A stretch of 64,000 nucleotides of DNA from Anticarsia gemmatalis. Its lineage: Eukaryota > Arthropoda > Insecta > Lepidoptera > Erebidae. The notes below the pieces were generated by a model. That model was not told where the DNA came from. It did not search any database and saw only the letters and a program-made list of their open reading frames with translations. This document shows, piece by piece, positions 51,680 to 63,664 of the stretch. The translations under genes and the position numbers were made by a program. Within the stretch, counting starts at the first letter, position 1. Each line of letters begins with the position of its first letter. The DNA lies in the NCBI RefSeq assembly GCF_050436995.1, contig NC_134770.1:312501-376500 (forward strand), read 5' to 3'.

Positions 51680-52955
51680 AGCATTACCTTACATACTCCG
51701 GTAGAAGGAACATTGTGATAAATAAGTAAGTTTTATTTATTTATTTGTTATAAGGAAATTCTCCTTCGGTAATTGTTTCGTTTTAAATTTTTAAATCATT
51801 TTTTCTTTTGAGGAAAACATTTTTTTTTGTTAAGTTTAGTGTTTCAAATGGTGTCTTATTTTGGTTTTGTATTAGGGGGTAGCTTTTTAATTAAAATGTA
51901 TTTATTATTTTGAATTAATATTTAAATTTTTGCCGCCTTGTTTTTCCTCATAAGGAAAATGTGATATTCTCGTTTGGATGGGTTTATATTTTTTGGTTTT
52001 GATATTGAGGGGTAGTTTTTTTATAAGAGTATTTCTTTTTTCTGTAAAATAGTATTTTTATTTATTATTTTTTACAATAATTTGTTTTTTTATTGCATAG
52101 TCTTAGGGGTTGAACATAATTTTAGTAGTTCGGGGTAGTTATTTGATTAATAGTGCATTTGTATAATATGTTTTCTTTTCTAATTTTAAATTCTTTAGAC
52201 TTTGTTTGTGATAAATATTTAAGGATTTTATTACTTGATAGGCATTTGTGAATAATGAAGGTGTTATTTATTGATTCTTTTATCATAAATTAATGTCTTT
52301 TTTGTTCAAAATGATAACTAGAGATAACTAATTAATTATTTTGAATCATATACTCGATATTTTTTAGTATTCCCAATAGATTTCTATGTAAGACTTAAAG
52401 CAAAAAATAGTTTTGTCTAGCTTAAACAATAACAGTAAGCTAGAAGTAGAATTATTTTTGACGTAAATAATAACTAATTAAGCTAATAATCACGCATAAC
52501 AAGCAATCGTGGGTCCACGACCTGTAGCGCAATTCTCTCCGGTCAGTACTGTCGAGTATCGAGAGTTTGACGTTTAAGAGGTACTGCTAAAATAGTTCCT
52601 ACTGAACCCGCTAGAGGCGCTGATCAGAATTTATTGCAAATCTTGTCGATAGCTAGCCGGTTGTCGGTGGTAGAGAATCGAGCTACTGAATATAAATAAT
52701 AACAAACTCACCCTTTTCCAGAACTCCTCACCCTCAATCATCAAAATGAAGACCTTCAACGTATTCTTCGTGATCGCCATCATCGCGTGCGTGGTGTCCT
52801 CCACCTTCGCCGCCTGCCCCCCCTCCAAGTGGTTCAAGGGCACCTGCAACGCCCTATCCCAGGACTGCCAGAGACACTGCACCAACCTGGAAGGAGCCAA
52901 GAGTGGACAGTGCGTGTACAAGTTCCCTGCTTTCAGATGCACATGTTGTTATTAA
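51680..52955 (+). CDS. Secreted eight-cysteine defensin-like peptide gene (copy 3)
   Basis: The coding part is 52746-52955 (69 residues). Same signal peptide and eight-Cys spacing as copy 2, with Arg instead of Thr after DCQ. A non-coding first exon of about 45 bp ends at donor AATAA|GTAAGT (51726). The acceptor CTTTTCCAG ends at 52721 and the ATG is 25 bp downstream, so the 5' UTR is split by a ~1.0-kb intron. The last bases before the ATG (ccctcaatcatcaaa) resemble those of copy 2 (acccaatcatccaaa). The intron holds the MITE at about 52525-52685. No AATAAA follows closely; AATAAT near 52985 is the nearest. It is transcribed away from copy 2 (head to head). Likely an immune peptide, by inference. 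Confidence 0.83.
52525..52685. mobile_element. MITE related to 35408-35589, in the 5' UTR intron of copy 3
   Basis: Shares 'gaggcgctgatcag' and the inverted end 'ggtagagaatcgagcta' with 35408-35589. Its left end is more decayed. Confidence 0.6.
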
Positions 52956-53112
52956 AACTATACTAAGCATTTCACCACTGAACTAAATAATGGGATACTA
53001 CCTATAGCTGCCAAAAGAACATCTTTATATAAAAACACATATATTTGGCCATGAGTTGTATATAATATGACCTGTATACGCTACATAGATACTCCATATC
53101 ATCACTCTCATC

Positions 53113-53308
53113 GTTGCGCTCACCAGTCGGTAAACGATTAGTGGGTTAAGCAACCTTTGGCCAGGACATAACATAGATGGGTGATCGCTTTGTTGTTAGC
53201 TGAGCATCTCAATGCTTCAGTATGAAGATAGTCTTAGTTGTTGTTTCTTAAGCCATGTCAAAAGCCGTTGGGCTTAAATAACTTTGACACTAAGTTGACA
53301 AACGATAA
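53113..53308 (+). repeat. 5S-rRNA-like SINE, family a, decayed
   Basis: 'gggttaagcaacctttggcc' and 'catagatgggtgatcgc' head, 3' end 'ctttgacactaagttgac'. A reversed SINE 'c' 3' part follows (53316-53445). Confidence 0.6.
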
Positions 53309-53734
53309 ATAATTTCACCCATTAATGTCCCACTGGGCAAGGGTCTCCTCCCGTAATAAAGAACGGGTTAGGCCTTGAGTCCACCACGCTGGTCAATTGC
53401 GAGACTTTGCATACTTTCAAGAACTGTTCTTAAGAACGTAACAAAGAACATGTTTTTATATCAATTCTAGGCAGTTTAAAGTATCCTATTTCTTACTTAT
53501 TGTCAGTCTTAAATATCATCAGTGGTGAACAATTGAACATGCAGAAAGTCTGTTTCTGTACTTAATAATACAGGTATTATTTAGTCGTTACGTGCCAATA
53601 TTTTTGTTATTGTTATTTTTAAATTATCCAAAGCAATGTTATTCAGCATTTAAATATCAATTAGTTTGGAACATTATTAAAATAGTTTTTTTATTAAAAT
53701 GTATTTTCTTTTCACTTATTCCATTTATAATTTC

Positions 53735-53900
53735 GACTAAGTGGACCTCGCCAACTGGGAGACGGCGGCGCGGTAGACCTCGTAAAAGATGGAGATACAA
53801 GCTTGACTCCTATAATCCAGATTGGGTACAGACCGCAGGAGATCGTTTGAAGTGAAAAGCTATGGGGGAGGCCTTTGCCCAGTAATGGGACGATATAGTA
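53735..53900 (+). pseudogene. RTE-type LINE C-terminal remnant
   Basis: The frame encodes RRRGRPRKRWRYKLDSYNPD then WVQTAGDRLK, stop, and 'KAMGEAFAQ', the characteristic end of RTE-clade RT proteins (GRP-KRW-D-L, then GEAFAQQW). In-frame stops and lack of the rest of the element show it is dead. Confidence 0.7.
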
Positions 53901-54942
53901 ATTATAATTCCATTTATGACCAAAATACAAAATATATTCAGAGCAGTAGCGCGGCTGTCGATCATAGAGTCTCGGGTTCGAGTGTTCGAGCTTAAGATAA
54001 ATAACATACCAATAAGAACCTTTTATGTATGTCAGGGTCTTTCGACTTAAAAAAAATGGACTGATATAATACTGGGTTGGGCCAAAATTATAGTCGTAGG
54101 TCCCAGAAATAAAAAGCCGGCCGATAGTTAGACTGCTTCAAAATGTGCCAAGCGATGTTAGCGACCTTCTGGCTGTGGAGGAGTCAAAGACGTATTAGGA
54201 AAAGTTTATCATAAAAATATGAAAACTCTGCTTAAATAGTAGTAATGAGACGTGGAAAAGAAAAAATAAAAATCATATAGGTACACAGTACCCAACTAGC
54301 ACACAAGCTGCTTATACAGTCGTTATACAGCCTGATAGTTGCATAAGAGTCGTTCAAATGCTGTACAATTCTCTATAAGTTGTATACTAGCTATTTAAAA
54401 AACCCTTTAACAGCTAGGCGGGACAGTAGCCGTTTAGTAGGAAACTAATGACTTATAGTGATATATGAGCATGTAATTGCATCGCTAGACAGCCTAGGGA
54501 AGTATAACTGAGTTAATGGAATCTTCTATAACACCGTTAACTGTATAAGGGGACTTTACGAGATAAAGGAGTTTAAACGGAGTTATGCGTTGCGCTTATA
54601 GCGCTCAAGAGCGTAAATAAGCTTTTTGTAATGCCTTAGGTTCTATAACAGATTTTTTTAGGGCTAGTGTATTACTCATCTATAAAAGAGTTGCGTAGGT
54701 CTTTAATAGCGCCTTGAGCGTTATATCAGATATTTATATGGCTTCTGTACGGCAAATAGATGTATAAGGTATCATTACTATCATTCGAAACATTTTTACA
54801 GCCATGGGGATTGCAGAATTATGTTAAGCACCTAAAGCGCTATAACCGAGTAATATACCTTTATACTAAAGCTTAAAATTATTTTCATAATATATTTACA
54901 TAGGTGCAGTGGTGGTTCAGTCTGTCAACTGTTTTTAAAGAA

Positions 54943-55237
54943 TAAATAAAATAAAATAAAATAAAATAAAATAAAATAAAATAAAATAAAATAAAATAAA
55001 ATAAAATAAAATAAAATAAAATAAAATAAAATAAAATAAAATAAAATAAAATAAAATAAAATAAAATAAAATAAAATAAAATAAAATAAAATAAAATAAA
55101 ATAAAATAAAATAAAATAAAATAAAATAAAATAAAATAAAATAAAATAAAATAAAATAAAATAAAATAAAATAAAATAAAATAAAATAAAATAAAATAAA
55201 ATAAAATAAAATAATATAAAGTAAAATAAAATAAAAA
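54943..55237. repeat. (AAAAT)n microsatellite inside copy B
   Basis: About 58 units with a few interruptions at the right end. It occupies the same place as the tract in copy A. Confidence 0.95.
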
Positions 55238-55917
55238 AAGATTTTCAAACTATTTTAATATTCAACGACTGACCCCTAAAAGTACGAGTAAAATGCTGGT
55301 GTGCGACCAAAACAGTTATATTGAAGCACTCCTATGCCACAACTGCAAAACCTTGAGGTCTACAACAGCAAACACTAGAGCCTTTGCACAGCTTAAGGCG
55401 CTAGAGCAGATGTAACAAACTCTGAGAGCTGCTTGATCGAGACGCCATTATAGCATTTGGTAAACATATTTTTTGAGGTTATTACGATCTTTTGAAGATC
55501 ATATAAATCTATAGCCTGGTAACGTTAACATAATTAAAATCATTTTTTATTACCTATAACCCTAATTAAATTATCTGTAACCCTCAAAGTCTTATTTATG
55601 TTCAAAATACAATTTCCAAATCCACATATCTATATAATTTTTGCACTTAAAACTGAATATTTTGAGGGCGCATGAAAATATTGACGATAATATACATATA
55701 TATTGACAGCAAACTGGAACTCGCACTTTCATATCACGTACACAAAGAAATAAAAGCGATAGACTACTTGTTATTTTAATAATTCAAATCACTAAAAATA
55801 AAATGTCTCCTCATTTGTCACTGATGATTCATTTTAAAAAAATATATTTAGTTTACACCATAATAAACCGACTATATTACTAATTTAGAGCGTTAGCATT
55901 TATAACCGTTACACAGT

Positions 55918-56074
55918 AGCGCTAAAATAAGGTAAAGGTGGTATAATCGCGCTGCAAGAGCTTTTTCGAACGCTCGTGGCGCTAACCACCTCTGTACAAC
56001 AGCTGGTAAGCGCCACGAAGCTGCGAAAAAGCTCTTGTAGCGCGATTATACCACCTTCATCTTATTTTAGCGCT
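55918..56074. repeat. 157-bp imperfect hairpin inside copy B
   Basis: Same arms and loop as 27152-27308, conserved in sequence and length between the two copies. Confidence 0.9.
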
Positions 56075-56296
56075 CCTGTATTACTACTATACTACGTACT
56101 ATTATAATTACTATTTACGACCACTGTAGATCCAATGTCGAGCTGTAAGCTGGACAGTATGGGCCTATTTGACGCTACAAGAGATCTGTAGCCGCTTATA
56201 GAACCACTATACTTCTTACTAAGGAGCCTAAGGCGTTATAAAAATCCTTTAACCGGCCATTGTGCAGCTTGTTATAGCGCTTGTGTGCTAGTTGGG

Positions 56297-56973
56297 TAGT
56301 GCATTATTTTTAAGTTTCGAAAAGCTTTCTGAGTGTCAAGAAAGGCGCTAGCGGAGCTAGAAAAGCTAAAACTTCATATTTATCTATGTTCATAACTACA
56401 AATTAATAAATGCGCGTTTCAGTGTTTTTAGAAAATCATTCCCTAAGGGTAGGGGATGAAAGTATAAGGGAGTTCTATTAATAAGTTTAACATTTTAGGG
56501 AGTTCTTGTAATAATAGTTATTGTTTTTGGAACCATAAGCATGAAATTATATGTCCGAGATTAAAAATAAGTAATAACACGGAGAAGTGTTCTTAGAAAA
56601 CCTTCCCTAGCGAATTGAAAACAAACGAAAGTCTATCTTCAATTTGTCCTAACTCATACGCGAGGGAAGCCGCGCGAGTCTTCTAGTATATTATAAGTGT
56701 CAATAACTGACTAAAATAGATAATTGCCATTACGATAGTTAGGTTTCAAGGTAATTCTCTGTTTACAAACAAACCAGAAAACACGATATTTTCCGCGAAG
56801 TATTATAGACTTAAGCTGTACTGAAATAAGGTTGAAAATTAATAAACCAATATCCGACCGGTTCATCTTTCTCTAACTTGCTAAAGTTTTGATCAATTTT
56901 CAACTTTATGTAGTGCTACACTAAGTCGATAATGCTTTGATGATGTTAATATGTTGTGTCGTTTTGTTTTCAG
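56297..56973. other. AT-rich non-coding DNA
   Basis: A Helitron-like end may lie near 56655-56690 ('gaagccgcgcgagtcttcta'). Otherwise nothing recognised. Confidence 0.4.
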
Positions 56974-57046
56974 GTGATAGCGGTGGGTGTGTCAGTGACG
57001 TCACTCGCAAAGTGACGGTTGACTGTTGAGGTCGTTGACCTTAAAT
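56974..57046 (+). other. Candidate non-coding exon with strong splice sites
   Basis: Acceptor TTGTTTTCAG with a pyrimidine-rich run and donor AAAT|GTAAGT enclose 73 bp of richer GC content. All three frames contain stops, so it could only be 5' UTR of a gene further right. It contains the palindrome TGACGTCA (56996-57003). No linked coding exon is visible. Confidence 0.3.
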
Positions 57047-57500
57047 GTAAGTTCCATTATTTTAAGTACTGTTTCGTTAATGATTCATTTTAATCTGAAT
57101 TTAATTGTGAATGGATTGTGACGTTTATGACGTCAGCACTAGTGAAGGTAGTACGCTGTACTGCGCGAGGACTGCGGGTTTGATTTCTAGTATTTTTTTG
57201 CGTTATGGTCATACGTAAAAGGTTTTTTACAACTAAAAATAATTTTAACTTCCTTTATAGTCTGAATGGTAGTAGATGAAACTGGTGATCACAATTTTAG
57301 CTTTGGCAAAAACTGCGTAATGAGCAAAAAAAAACTCTCATTTTCGGTCGGTCTTTAAGGCGGCCATCACGGTACTACCACAGCGTCCTGTGGCCGTGGA
57401 TTCGAATCCTACATGAAAGAAATATTTGTGAGATCTTCTTTTGTAGTTTGGCGTCTAAGGCTTGTTTTATAATTACGACTACAACGGCGTAGCGACAAAA

Positions 57501-57707
57501 TAGCCACCTTTACACACACACTCTATCGCACGTTCTTATAAGTGTTCAGAATTACGCGCGGGGAAGCAGCGCGGTCGTCGCTCGCGATTTTATTCGCAGG
57601 CGCGGACAGATGCGCGGCGCGTGGTCTTTTCTTTCCCCTCACACGCGTGCTCTTTCACGCTCTATTGTTGTCTTATGCGCAATAGAGTGTGTGTGTAAAG
57701 GAGGCTA
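57501..57707. mobile_element. GC-rich MITE with 26-bp inverted ends
   Basis: The left end starts TAGCCACCTTTACACACACA and the right end is its near-perfect reverse complement (57682-57707). The outermost TA on each side may be the target duplication. The interior is GC-rich and full of CG dinucleotides ('gcgcggggaagcagcgcggt'), unlike its flanks. Confidence 0.65.
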
Positions 57708-57969
57708 ATGTGGTTGCGGTGTGGTCGCGATTTGATAGTATGAAAGACGTGGTCCATTACGGCGGCAAAATGTGGTTGGTTTGTGATAACTGTATTTCAT
57801 TTCAATAGGAAAATATGCAACTCACCACGCGTTGTCGTTGTGGTGTGGTTGTGGTGGTCGCGAGGTAGTGGTACATCTGAAATGGCCCTAAGGGGACTTT
57901 GAGGCCGATGCAGTACAGAAGTAGTCATAAAAAAGCTATTATCCTGAAAATCTCGAGGAGTTTCTTTTT

Positions 57970-58176
57970 TAAAAGACAACTCCCGCACTAAGAATTGCTC
58001 TTGTGTCGCGGGGACTTTGACAAACATACAAACAACGGACACAAAGCACAACCAGACCCGAAACAATTATTTGTGGATCGCACAAATAATTGTCCCGTGT
58101 GGGAATCGAACCCACGACCTCCCGTTGCAGTGGTATCGGCGTGGCGACCTAAACCACTGCGCCACAGAGGCAGTCA
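57970..58176 (-). repeat. tRNA-headed SINE 'a', near full length
   Basis: The minus strand starts GACTGCCTCTGTGGCGCAG at 58176 and ends 'gcgggagttgtcttttaaaa'. Confidence 0.8.
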
Positions 58177-58929
58177 AATATGTGTAGAATAGTCTATTCT
58201 ACAGATAAAGTGACAGCAAATTGAAAATGGCTGGCGAAATACAACAAAAGCTAAATGATACCTATTTTAAAGATACTTAGAATTTATATTTTACTTAAAT
58301 AGGTATAGTATATAATAGATGCTGACGCGCGCAGTTCCACTCACAAAAAATTATCTTTGCATTTTTGTGTTTTTTGTCTCCATAAAATCTTTCCCCGTAT
58401 ATTAGAAATAGTTTTACAAAAACAACAATTTAAATCTAATTGTTCTTAAAATTTGTGCTTAGCAAAACATTTGCGATAGATTTTTATTTAAAAAGAAGAA
58501 GGAGATAAGTAGAACTTTCCTCTCCATTTATAGACTTTACCTCGTTGTATCTCTTGCTCTACGTAAAGGCTGACTAGCATTCTCGCCTCAGGCATTAAGT
58601 CCACCTATTTACATCATTATGTATAAAAAATCTTAAAGAAATCAAAAATTAAGTTTTGAAATTTGGGCTCAAGACTCCAAAATCAAGGGTTTTACGTGTC
58701 TGGCCCGATTCGGCAGATTCCAAAGAAAAATTTAGTGAATCAGTCTTTAAATATGGTCACCCCCAATTCGGTCACGGCCATTTTTGTCCACAGACAACAG
58801 CGTGAGATTTGTTTATGGTCTCGCGTGTTACAAATACACGGAAAAAGTTGACATCACATGTGTTTTTCCTGAAGATGTGGTTAATATATATTCCCATGTA
58901 ATCGGAGACGAGTCTCGTACCAAATTCTG

Positions 58930-59165
58930 CACGTTTGGCGCAGTGGTTAACGTGGTCACCTCGCCGCAATAACCGTAGCACCGCGTAAGGCGGGCTTGAA
59001 TCCTACCCGAGACAAATATTTGTGTGATGAGCACGAGTATTTGTCTAGTTGTCGATGTATCTATATAAGTATGAAGAAGTATATAAATATGTTTATCAGT
59101 TATCTGGTACCATAGCTCTATTTAGTTTGAAATCAGATGACCGTGTGTGAGATGTCCCGATGTAT
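58930..59165 (+). repeat. tRNA-headed SINE 'b'
   Basis: 'acgtttggcgcagtggttaa', 'gcaccgcgtaaggcgggctt' and the tail 'tgaccgtgtgtgagatgtcc'. Confidence 0.75.
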
Positions 59166-59599
59166 GTTTTTTTTTAAATTAAATACTGGGAATGTTACTT
59201 AGAATATACTATGAAAAGGCTATAGACCAAAAGCCTGGCCTGTTGCTTAGCTTTTTAATCACTATAATCTCAGAGAAAACAATGTACAGCATAGTGGCTT
59301 TCAAATAGTAGTCAACTGAGATATGTACGTGATAGGCTGAAAGACATAACACTATTCTCAGAATCTCAAATATAGGGGACAAATTTCAATTAAATTTGTC
59401 AAATATTAGCCAGTGGGAAAATTTTAATGTAAATCTCAGAATACATTTCTACGTGACCGAGTTCACGAACCGAAGATGATCGTTGTGCAAGTTTAAACTT
59501 AAAGATAAGTGTATCGACACACCAGCGCAACGTTCGCCGCCGAACGTTGCAACGGTCGCTATATTACTTATGCCGCCTGTAACACATCACAGTAATAGA

Positions 59600-59835
59600 T
59601 AGGTGGTATAAACTAGCAACTCCCACGCAACTGGTTGACGGTTCGAACCAGAGACAACACACCGATAACTTATCAAAGATATGTGTTTAGAAAAAAAACG
59701 ACTTTCACCAAAAGTAAAGGAAAATTTGATTCGTGATGAAATGCGCAATGCATGCTAAGACCCCAACCAGCACTTGGCCAGCGTGGTGAACACAAGGCCT
59801 AACCCCTCCCTCATTAAGGATAAGACCCTTGATAA
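59600..59835 (+). repeat. tRNA-headed SINE 'c', decayed
   Basis: 'ataggtggtataaactagca', GGTTCGAACCAGAGACAACA and 'cttggccagcgtggtgaaca'. Confidence 0.6.
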
Positions 59836-59839
59836 GATT

Positions 59840-60010
59840 GAAAAATAATGCAACAGGTCTTATACGCGATTGAACATTTAGAGGTTGGGATACCTTATTT
59901 GCTGCCCGACGTTTCGATCGAATTACATCGACCGTGGTCACGAGCTGACTGACCAGTCGTGTATGTGTATAATATTATGTGTACTAGTCGCGAGAGTTTA
60001 AAAACCTTGG
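59840..60010 (-). repeat. Repeat with CGATCGAAACGTCGGGC module
   Basis: The minus strand has 'cgtgaccacggtcgatgtaa', 'ttcgatcgaaacgtcgggca' and, outside, 'taaactctcgcgac'. The module and order match 63665-63815 and the fold-back at 18.2 kb. Confidence 0.6.
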
Positions 60011-60420
60011 ATTGCAAAATAATAACACTTCAGCAAAAAATGTTCGACGCATTCAGTGTAACGCCTTTCCGACGATTAGTCATGTGTGTCGTTACACTAA
60101 ATATTAAAGGAAATATTACCAAAATACATTTTGGGAATTACAATGACGAAAATACTCAAGTAATTACAGGTTACATAATATTAAAACGCGAATCTCACGA
60201 CAAGTGAAACCCCAGTTGTATAACTGTTCAACGTCATACAAAAGCATCTACGCTTTACGCTTATGCGATTCATTTTAATATATCTCTTATCTGCTTCTGC
60301 GATCTTGGTGGTAGTTTAACGACTGCTAATAGCCAGCAATTTAGTTCTAAGCAAAAAACGATTATCATATCCTATTTAGAGATTAATAAAAAAAAGTACA
60401 TTTTCTTGCATTTCTTTCCT

Positions 60421-60627
60421 TTTAAAGAGACAACTCTCGCACTAAGAATTGCTCTTGTGTCGAGAAGACTTTTACAAACATACAGACAACGGACACAAAG
60501 AACAATCAGACTCGAAACAACTTTTTGTAGATCGCACAAATATTTGTTCTGTCTGGGAATTGAACCCACGACCTCCCGACGCACTGATAGTGGCATGGCG
60601 ACCGCCTTAATCACTTCGCCACTTAAA
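60421..60627 (-). repeat. tRNA-headed SINE 'a', diverged
   Basis: The minus strand retains box B (GGTTCAATTCCCAGAC) and the 3' end 'gcgagagttgtctctttaaa'. The head is altered. Confidence 0.7.
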
Positions 60628-61545
60628 ACTAACTGAATTAAACTTTCATCCTTCGACATTGAAATATTTTCGTATCATTTCCGTTCGAACATCTTTTATA
60701 CAATCTTTCATCTTCCGAAAATATTTTATACAATCTTTCATCCAGTAAAGAGGATCTGGAGATTAATGTCAAATAAACTAAGCAATTTGATAGCTTTTTA
60801 TCCATAGGTTGGGCGATGACGCAATGAAAAAAAAAAACTCGAATCTTTTGTTATCTGTATACGAATTATCTCATTAAGATCTACAACATGACGCACAAGT
60901 CTATATTACTTCTTCCTGCAAAAAACCGAATAGACAACGAGCTGTTATTTCAATTCCATTGGCCTTAACCTTCAACTCTGTACTTCCTGGCTGCGAACAA
61001 TTAGTTCATTGTATTTGTAACTACTATGAAGTATCATTCATATCTACATATCAAATACTACTGCGCATGTGGCCGTAAAGACGCCGGCGACCGACTATTT
61101 ATGGACATGACAATTTTAATATGATGCGGACACAGAAAATCAAAAATTAAATTCTCAAATTATTTATTTACGTCTAATATTATGATACATATATTAAAAA
61201 TACGAAAGGCTAAATTACCGCCATTTTGAATAGAAGAGCCAATTACAAGACCTGGAAAGAAACTCCTGGCCAGTCTTTTTAATCGGCAATTTTTTTTTTC
61301 TACAATTTTTCGAGGCTTCAGTCACTCGAGGCAACTATGCCAGCCTCATGAGGAAAATCGAAAGAATTAAACTCTAATTTACTTCATCTCTCATTTGGTC
61401 GTCTTTCATTCATACACAACCTAAAAAAGGAAACTACCCGCTTACATGTCAGAGACTCTGGCTCCCCGAATATAATGTTTTTTTGTTGGCAAATATTTTT
61501 TTCAATTTTTCTTGTACAATTCAATGATGATGTAAGCCCAGTAAC
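60628..61545. other. Non-coding, nothing recognised
   Basis: AT-rich single-copy-looking DNA with a local duplication 'tacaatctttcatc' near 60700-60742. No coding or repeat family identified. Confidence 0.45.
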
Positions 61546-61689
61546 GGACTAGCAGTTGACCATCATTAAATCACCCATCCACGGAAATATCTCGGCAAGC
61601 AAAGCTTAAACTCAGGGACCGATGCGCGCGCGCGCGTGCGCGGCTGTTATTTAAGCCATAGAATCTATTTAATAGCCGGCACATAGCAG

Positions 61690-61950
61690 AGAGCTCATGA
61701 GCATAATGAAATATTAACATGGTCGACAGTTCGAACCCTAGGCAACACACCAATGACTTTCCGAAGACAACTTTTTATGTGTATATTAGAAATAATTATC
61801 ACTTGAAGAAAAAACATCGTGATGAAACCTTGCATCCCTAAAAGGGCATGCAAAGTCTTCAACAGGTACTTGGCCAGCGTAGTGGACTCAAGGTTCACCA
61901 CTCCCTCGTTTGGAAGGAGATCCTAGCCCAGCAGTGGGACAACAGTGGGC
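61690..61950 (+). repeat. tRNA-headed SINE 'c', decayed
   Basis: Box B-like 'cagttcgaaccctaggcaac', 'aaacatcgtgatgaaacctt' and '3' end 'cccagcagtgggacaacag'. A reversed 5S-like family b fragment precedes it (about 61560-61660). Confidence 0.6.
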
Positions 61951-63660
61951 AAAAAAAAAGAGAGGGTTCAGGAGCTAACTCCTCCCTCCTCCCGGGAAGA
62001 GACACTTGGCGAGGCGACAGTATTAGCTTTGATTTATTATTATTTTGTTTACCTAAAATTTCAAGGGGATTGATGATCATGCATTTAATTATTTTCGGAA
62101 GCAATGCCTGGCAGTGTGCCCGGTGATTGGCAATGACCTCCCCATTTGCAATATCTTATTAATACACCATAGCTCAGGAAATTCCGGCAATACACGAACT
62201 ATATCGATGGACCGGGATTTCTGAAAATATTGCTGAAAAAGATAGCTTCATAATTTTGTAACATTACGCCTGTAAGGTTTCTACACGTGTATTTGATTCG
62301 GCATTAATCGGCTCATTCATTCGGATAAACCGAATACGTGAAGATGAATGTTCGGAAAAAAATGCCGCTCGCTTAGTAGGTATTCTAAGTACGTCATTTG
62401 AAACCTGAAAAATGGGTTTTTTAAACTACTAATTTCCTGACAAATGAGCCATTTTCTAAACAAGGATAATCGGTACACTCAGTTTAGACCGAACTTGGTT
62501 TACTCATTTAGAAAGTGATCAATCTGATGATTCCGATCGTTTACCTAAAATATTAGTACCTAATAAGACCCGAACTATTGATTATTTTTGAACAATCATC
62601 ATAAAAACTGTCATTTTATGTTATTCGATACTTAACAAACTTTAGTTTTAGTTTTAGAATATGAAAATTAATTCATAAATCATTCATCAAATGATTAGTG
62701 TTAAAGGTATGCCAAAATCAAAATCAAATCATTTATAAATTTAGGTCAAATATTGAACCTTAAGATAGTCGTTACAATTACTGAATCTACCACTAGCTCG
62801 GAAAGGGGGTAGAGCCTTATGCCAGCCGCCCAAAGACCTTCGGCATGGCTTCCCAAAATTTATATCTTTCTTTAAACCAGTCTGGACTGTCCAGTGACAC
62901 ATTATATAATATTAAGGGAGGAGGCCTATGCCCAGATGTTGGACAGAAGTTTAAATATGTAACACTCCTTTGATTTGCGCAGTCGGTATTCCACGTCACA
63001 GGGGACCAACATATTTTCTCACAAAAGTATATAGAGAGAAAGTAAGAGAGAGTACTTATATAAAGATATATTTTGTTTGTTATTTTTGGTGCACGTTTTG
63101 ACGTCAGTTGCTCACAAAAATAGAATTCAGTATACATTCAGTAAATATTTTCTTTACAAACTTGGCAAACGAGAAAACAATTACGGCACGAATATGTACA
63201 CATGATTATATTTAAACTATGTAAAGACGTCATACTATATGAATAAGATTTTAAAATATTCTACAAAAGTAATTTTCTTGGAAGAAAATATTCCCGATAC
63301 CAGTAATCGTGTTGTTTCTAGACTTCCAAATATCGATAAAATATAATTTTATTATAATTCTGCTATTTGTATTCATCATTAGCTGATTCACACGGTTTGA
63401 TGACAAATTTCCATTCACTTCTTCTACGCTAAACTTTGTTTTTTTAAATCAGCTTCTAAGCCTTATTTGTTGCATTTTTATAAAAGTTTGTCTATATTTA
63501 AAAAAGCTTCCGCTATCTCAATGACAAATACTTAAGCCAAGCAAAAAAAAAATATTCATTTAAGTAAAATTTATTGGTTCATTTACATGTTATAAAATAA
63601 TTCAAAATTCAATCAAGGTACTAATGCCAGGACATCACATAGTATTGGAAGCATATTGAG
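61951..63660. other. Non-coding right flank
   Basis: Contains a repeat at about 62712-62830 also found at 14279-14360 ('ttaggtcaaatattgaacct'), an RTE LINE end at about 62918-62955 and otherwise AT-rich DNA. No gene. Confidence 0.5.
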
Positions 63661-63664
63661 AGTA

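Larger units (their letters stand above)
54291..56296. mobile_element. Non-autonomous TIR DNA element, copy B (2006 bp, uninterrupted)
   Basis: CCCAACTAGCACACAAGC ends in inverted orientation, TA at 54289-54290 and 56297-56298. Nearly base-for-base the same as copy A (23971-27530) outside the LINE, with a handful of substitutions, a 7-bp indel near 54778 and an extra ~30 bp near 55622. It holds an (AAAAT)n tract (about 54943-55237) and a 157-bp hairpin (55918-56074). No transposase. Confidence 0.87.

Noticed and set aside
62817..63137. 106-codon minus-strand frame at the right flank
   Set aside because: Its N-terminal part is AT-rich and includes an RTE LINE tail in reverse. No domain or splice support.
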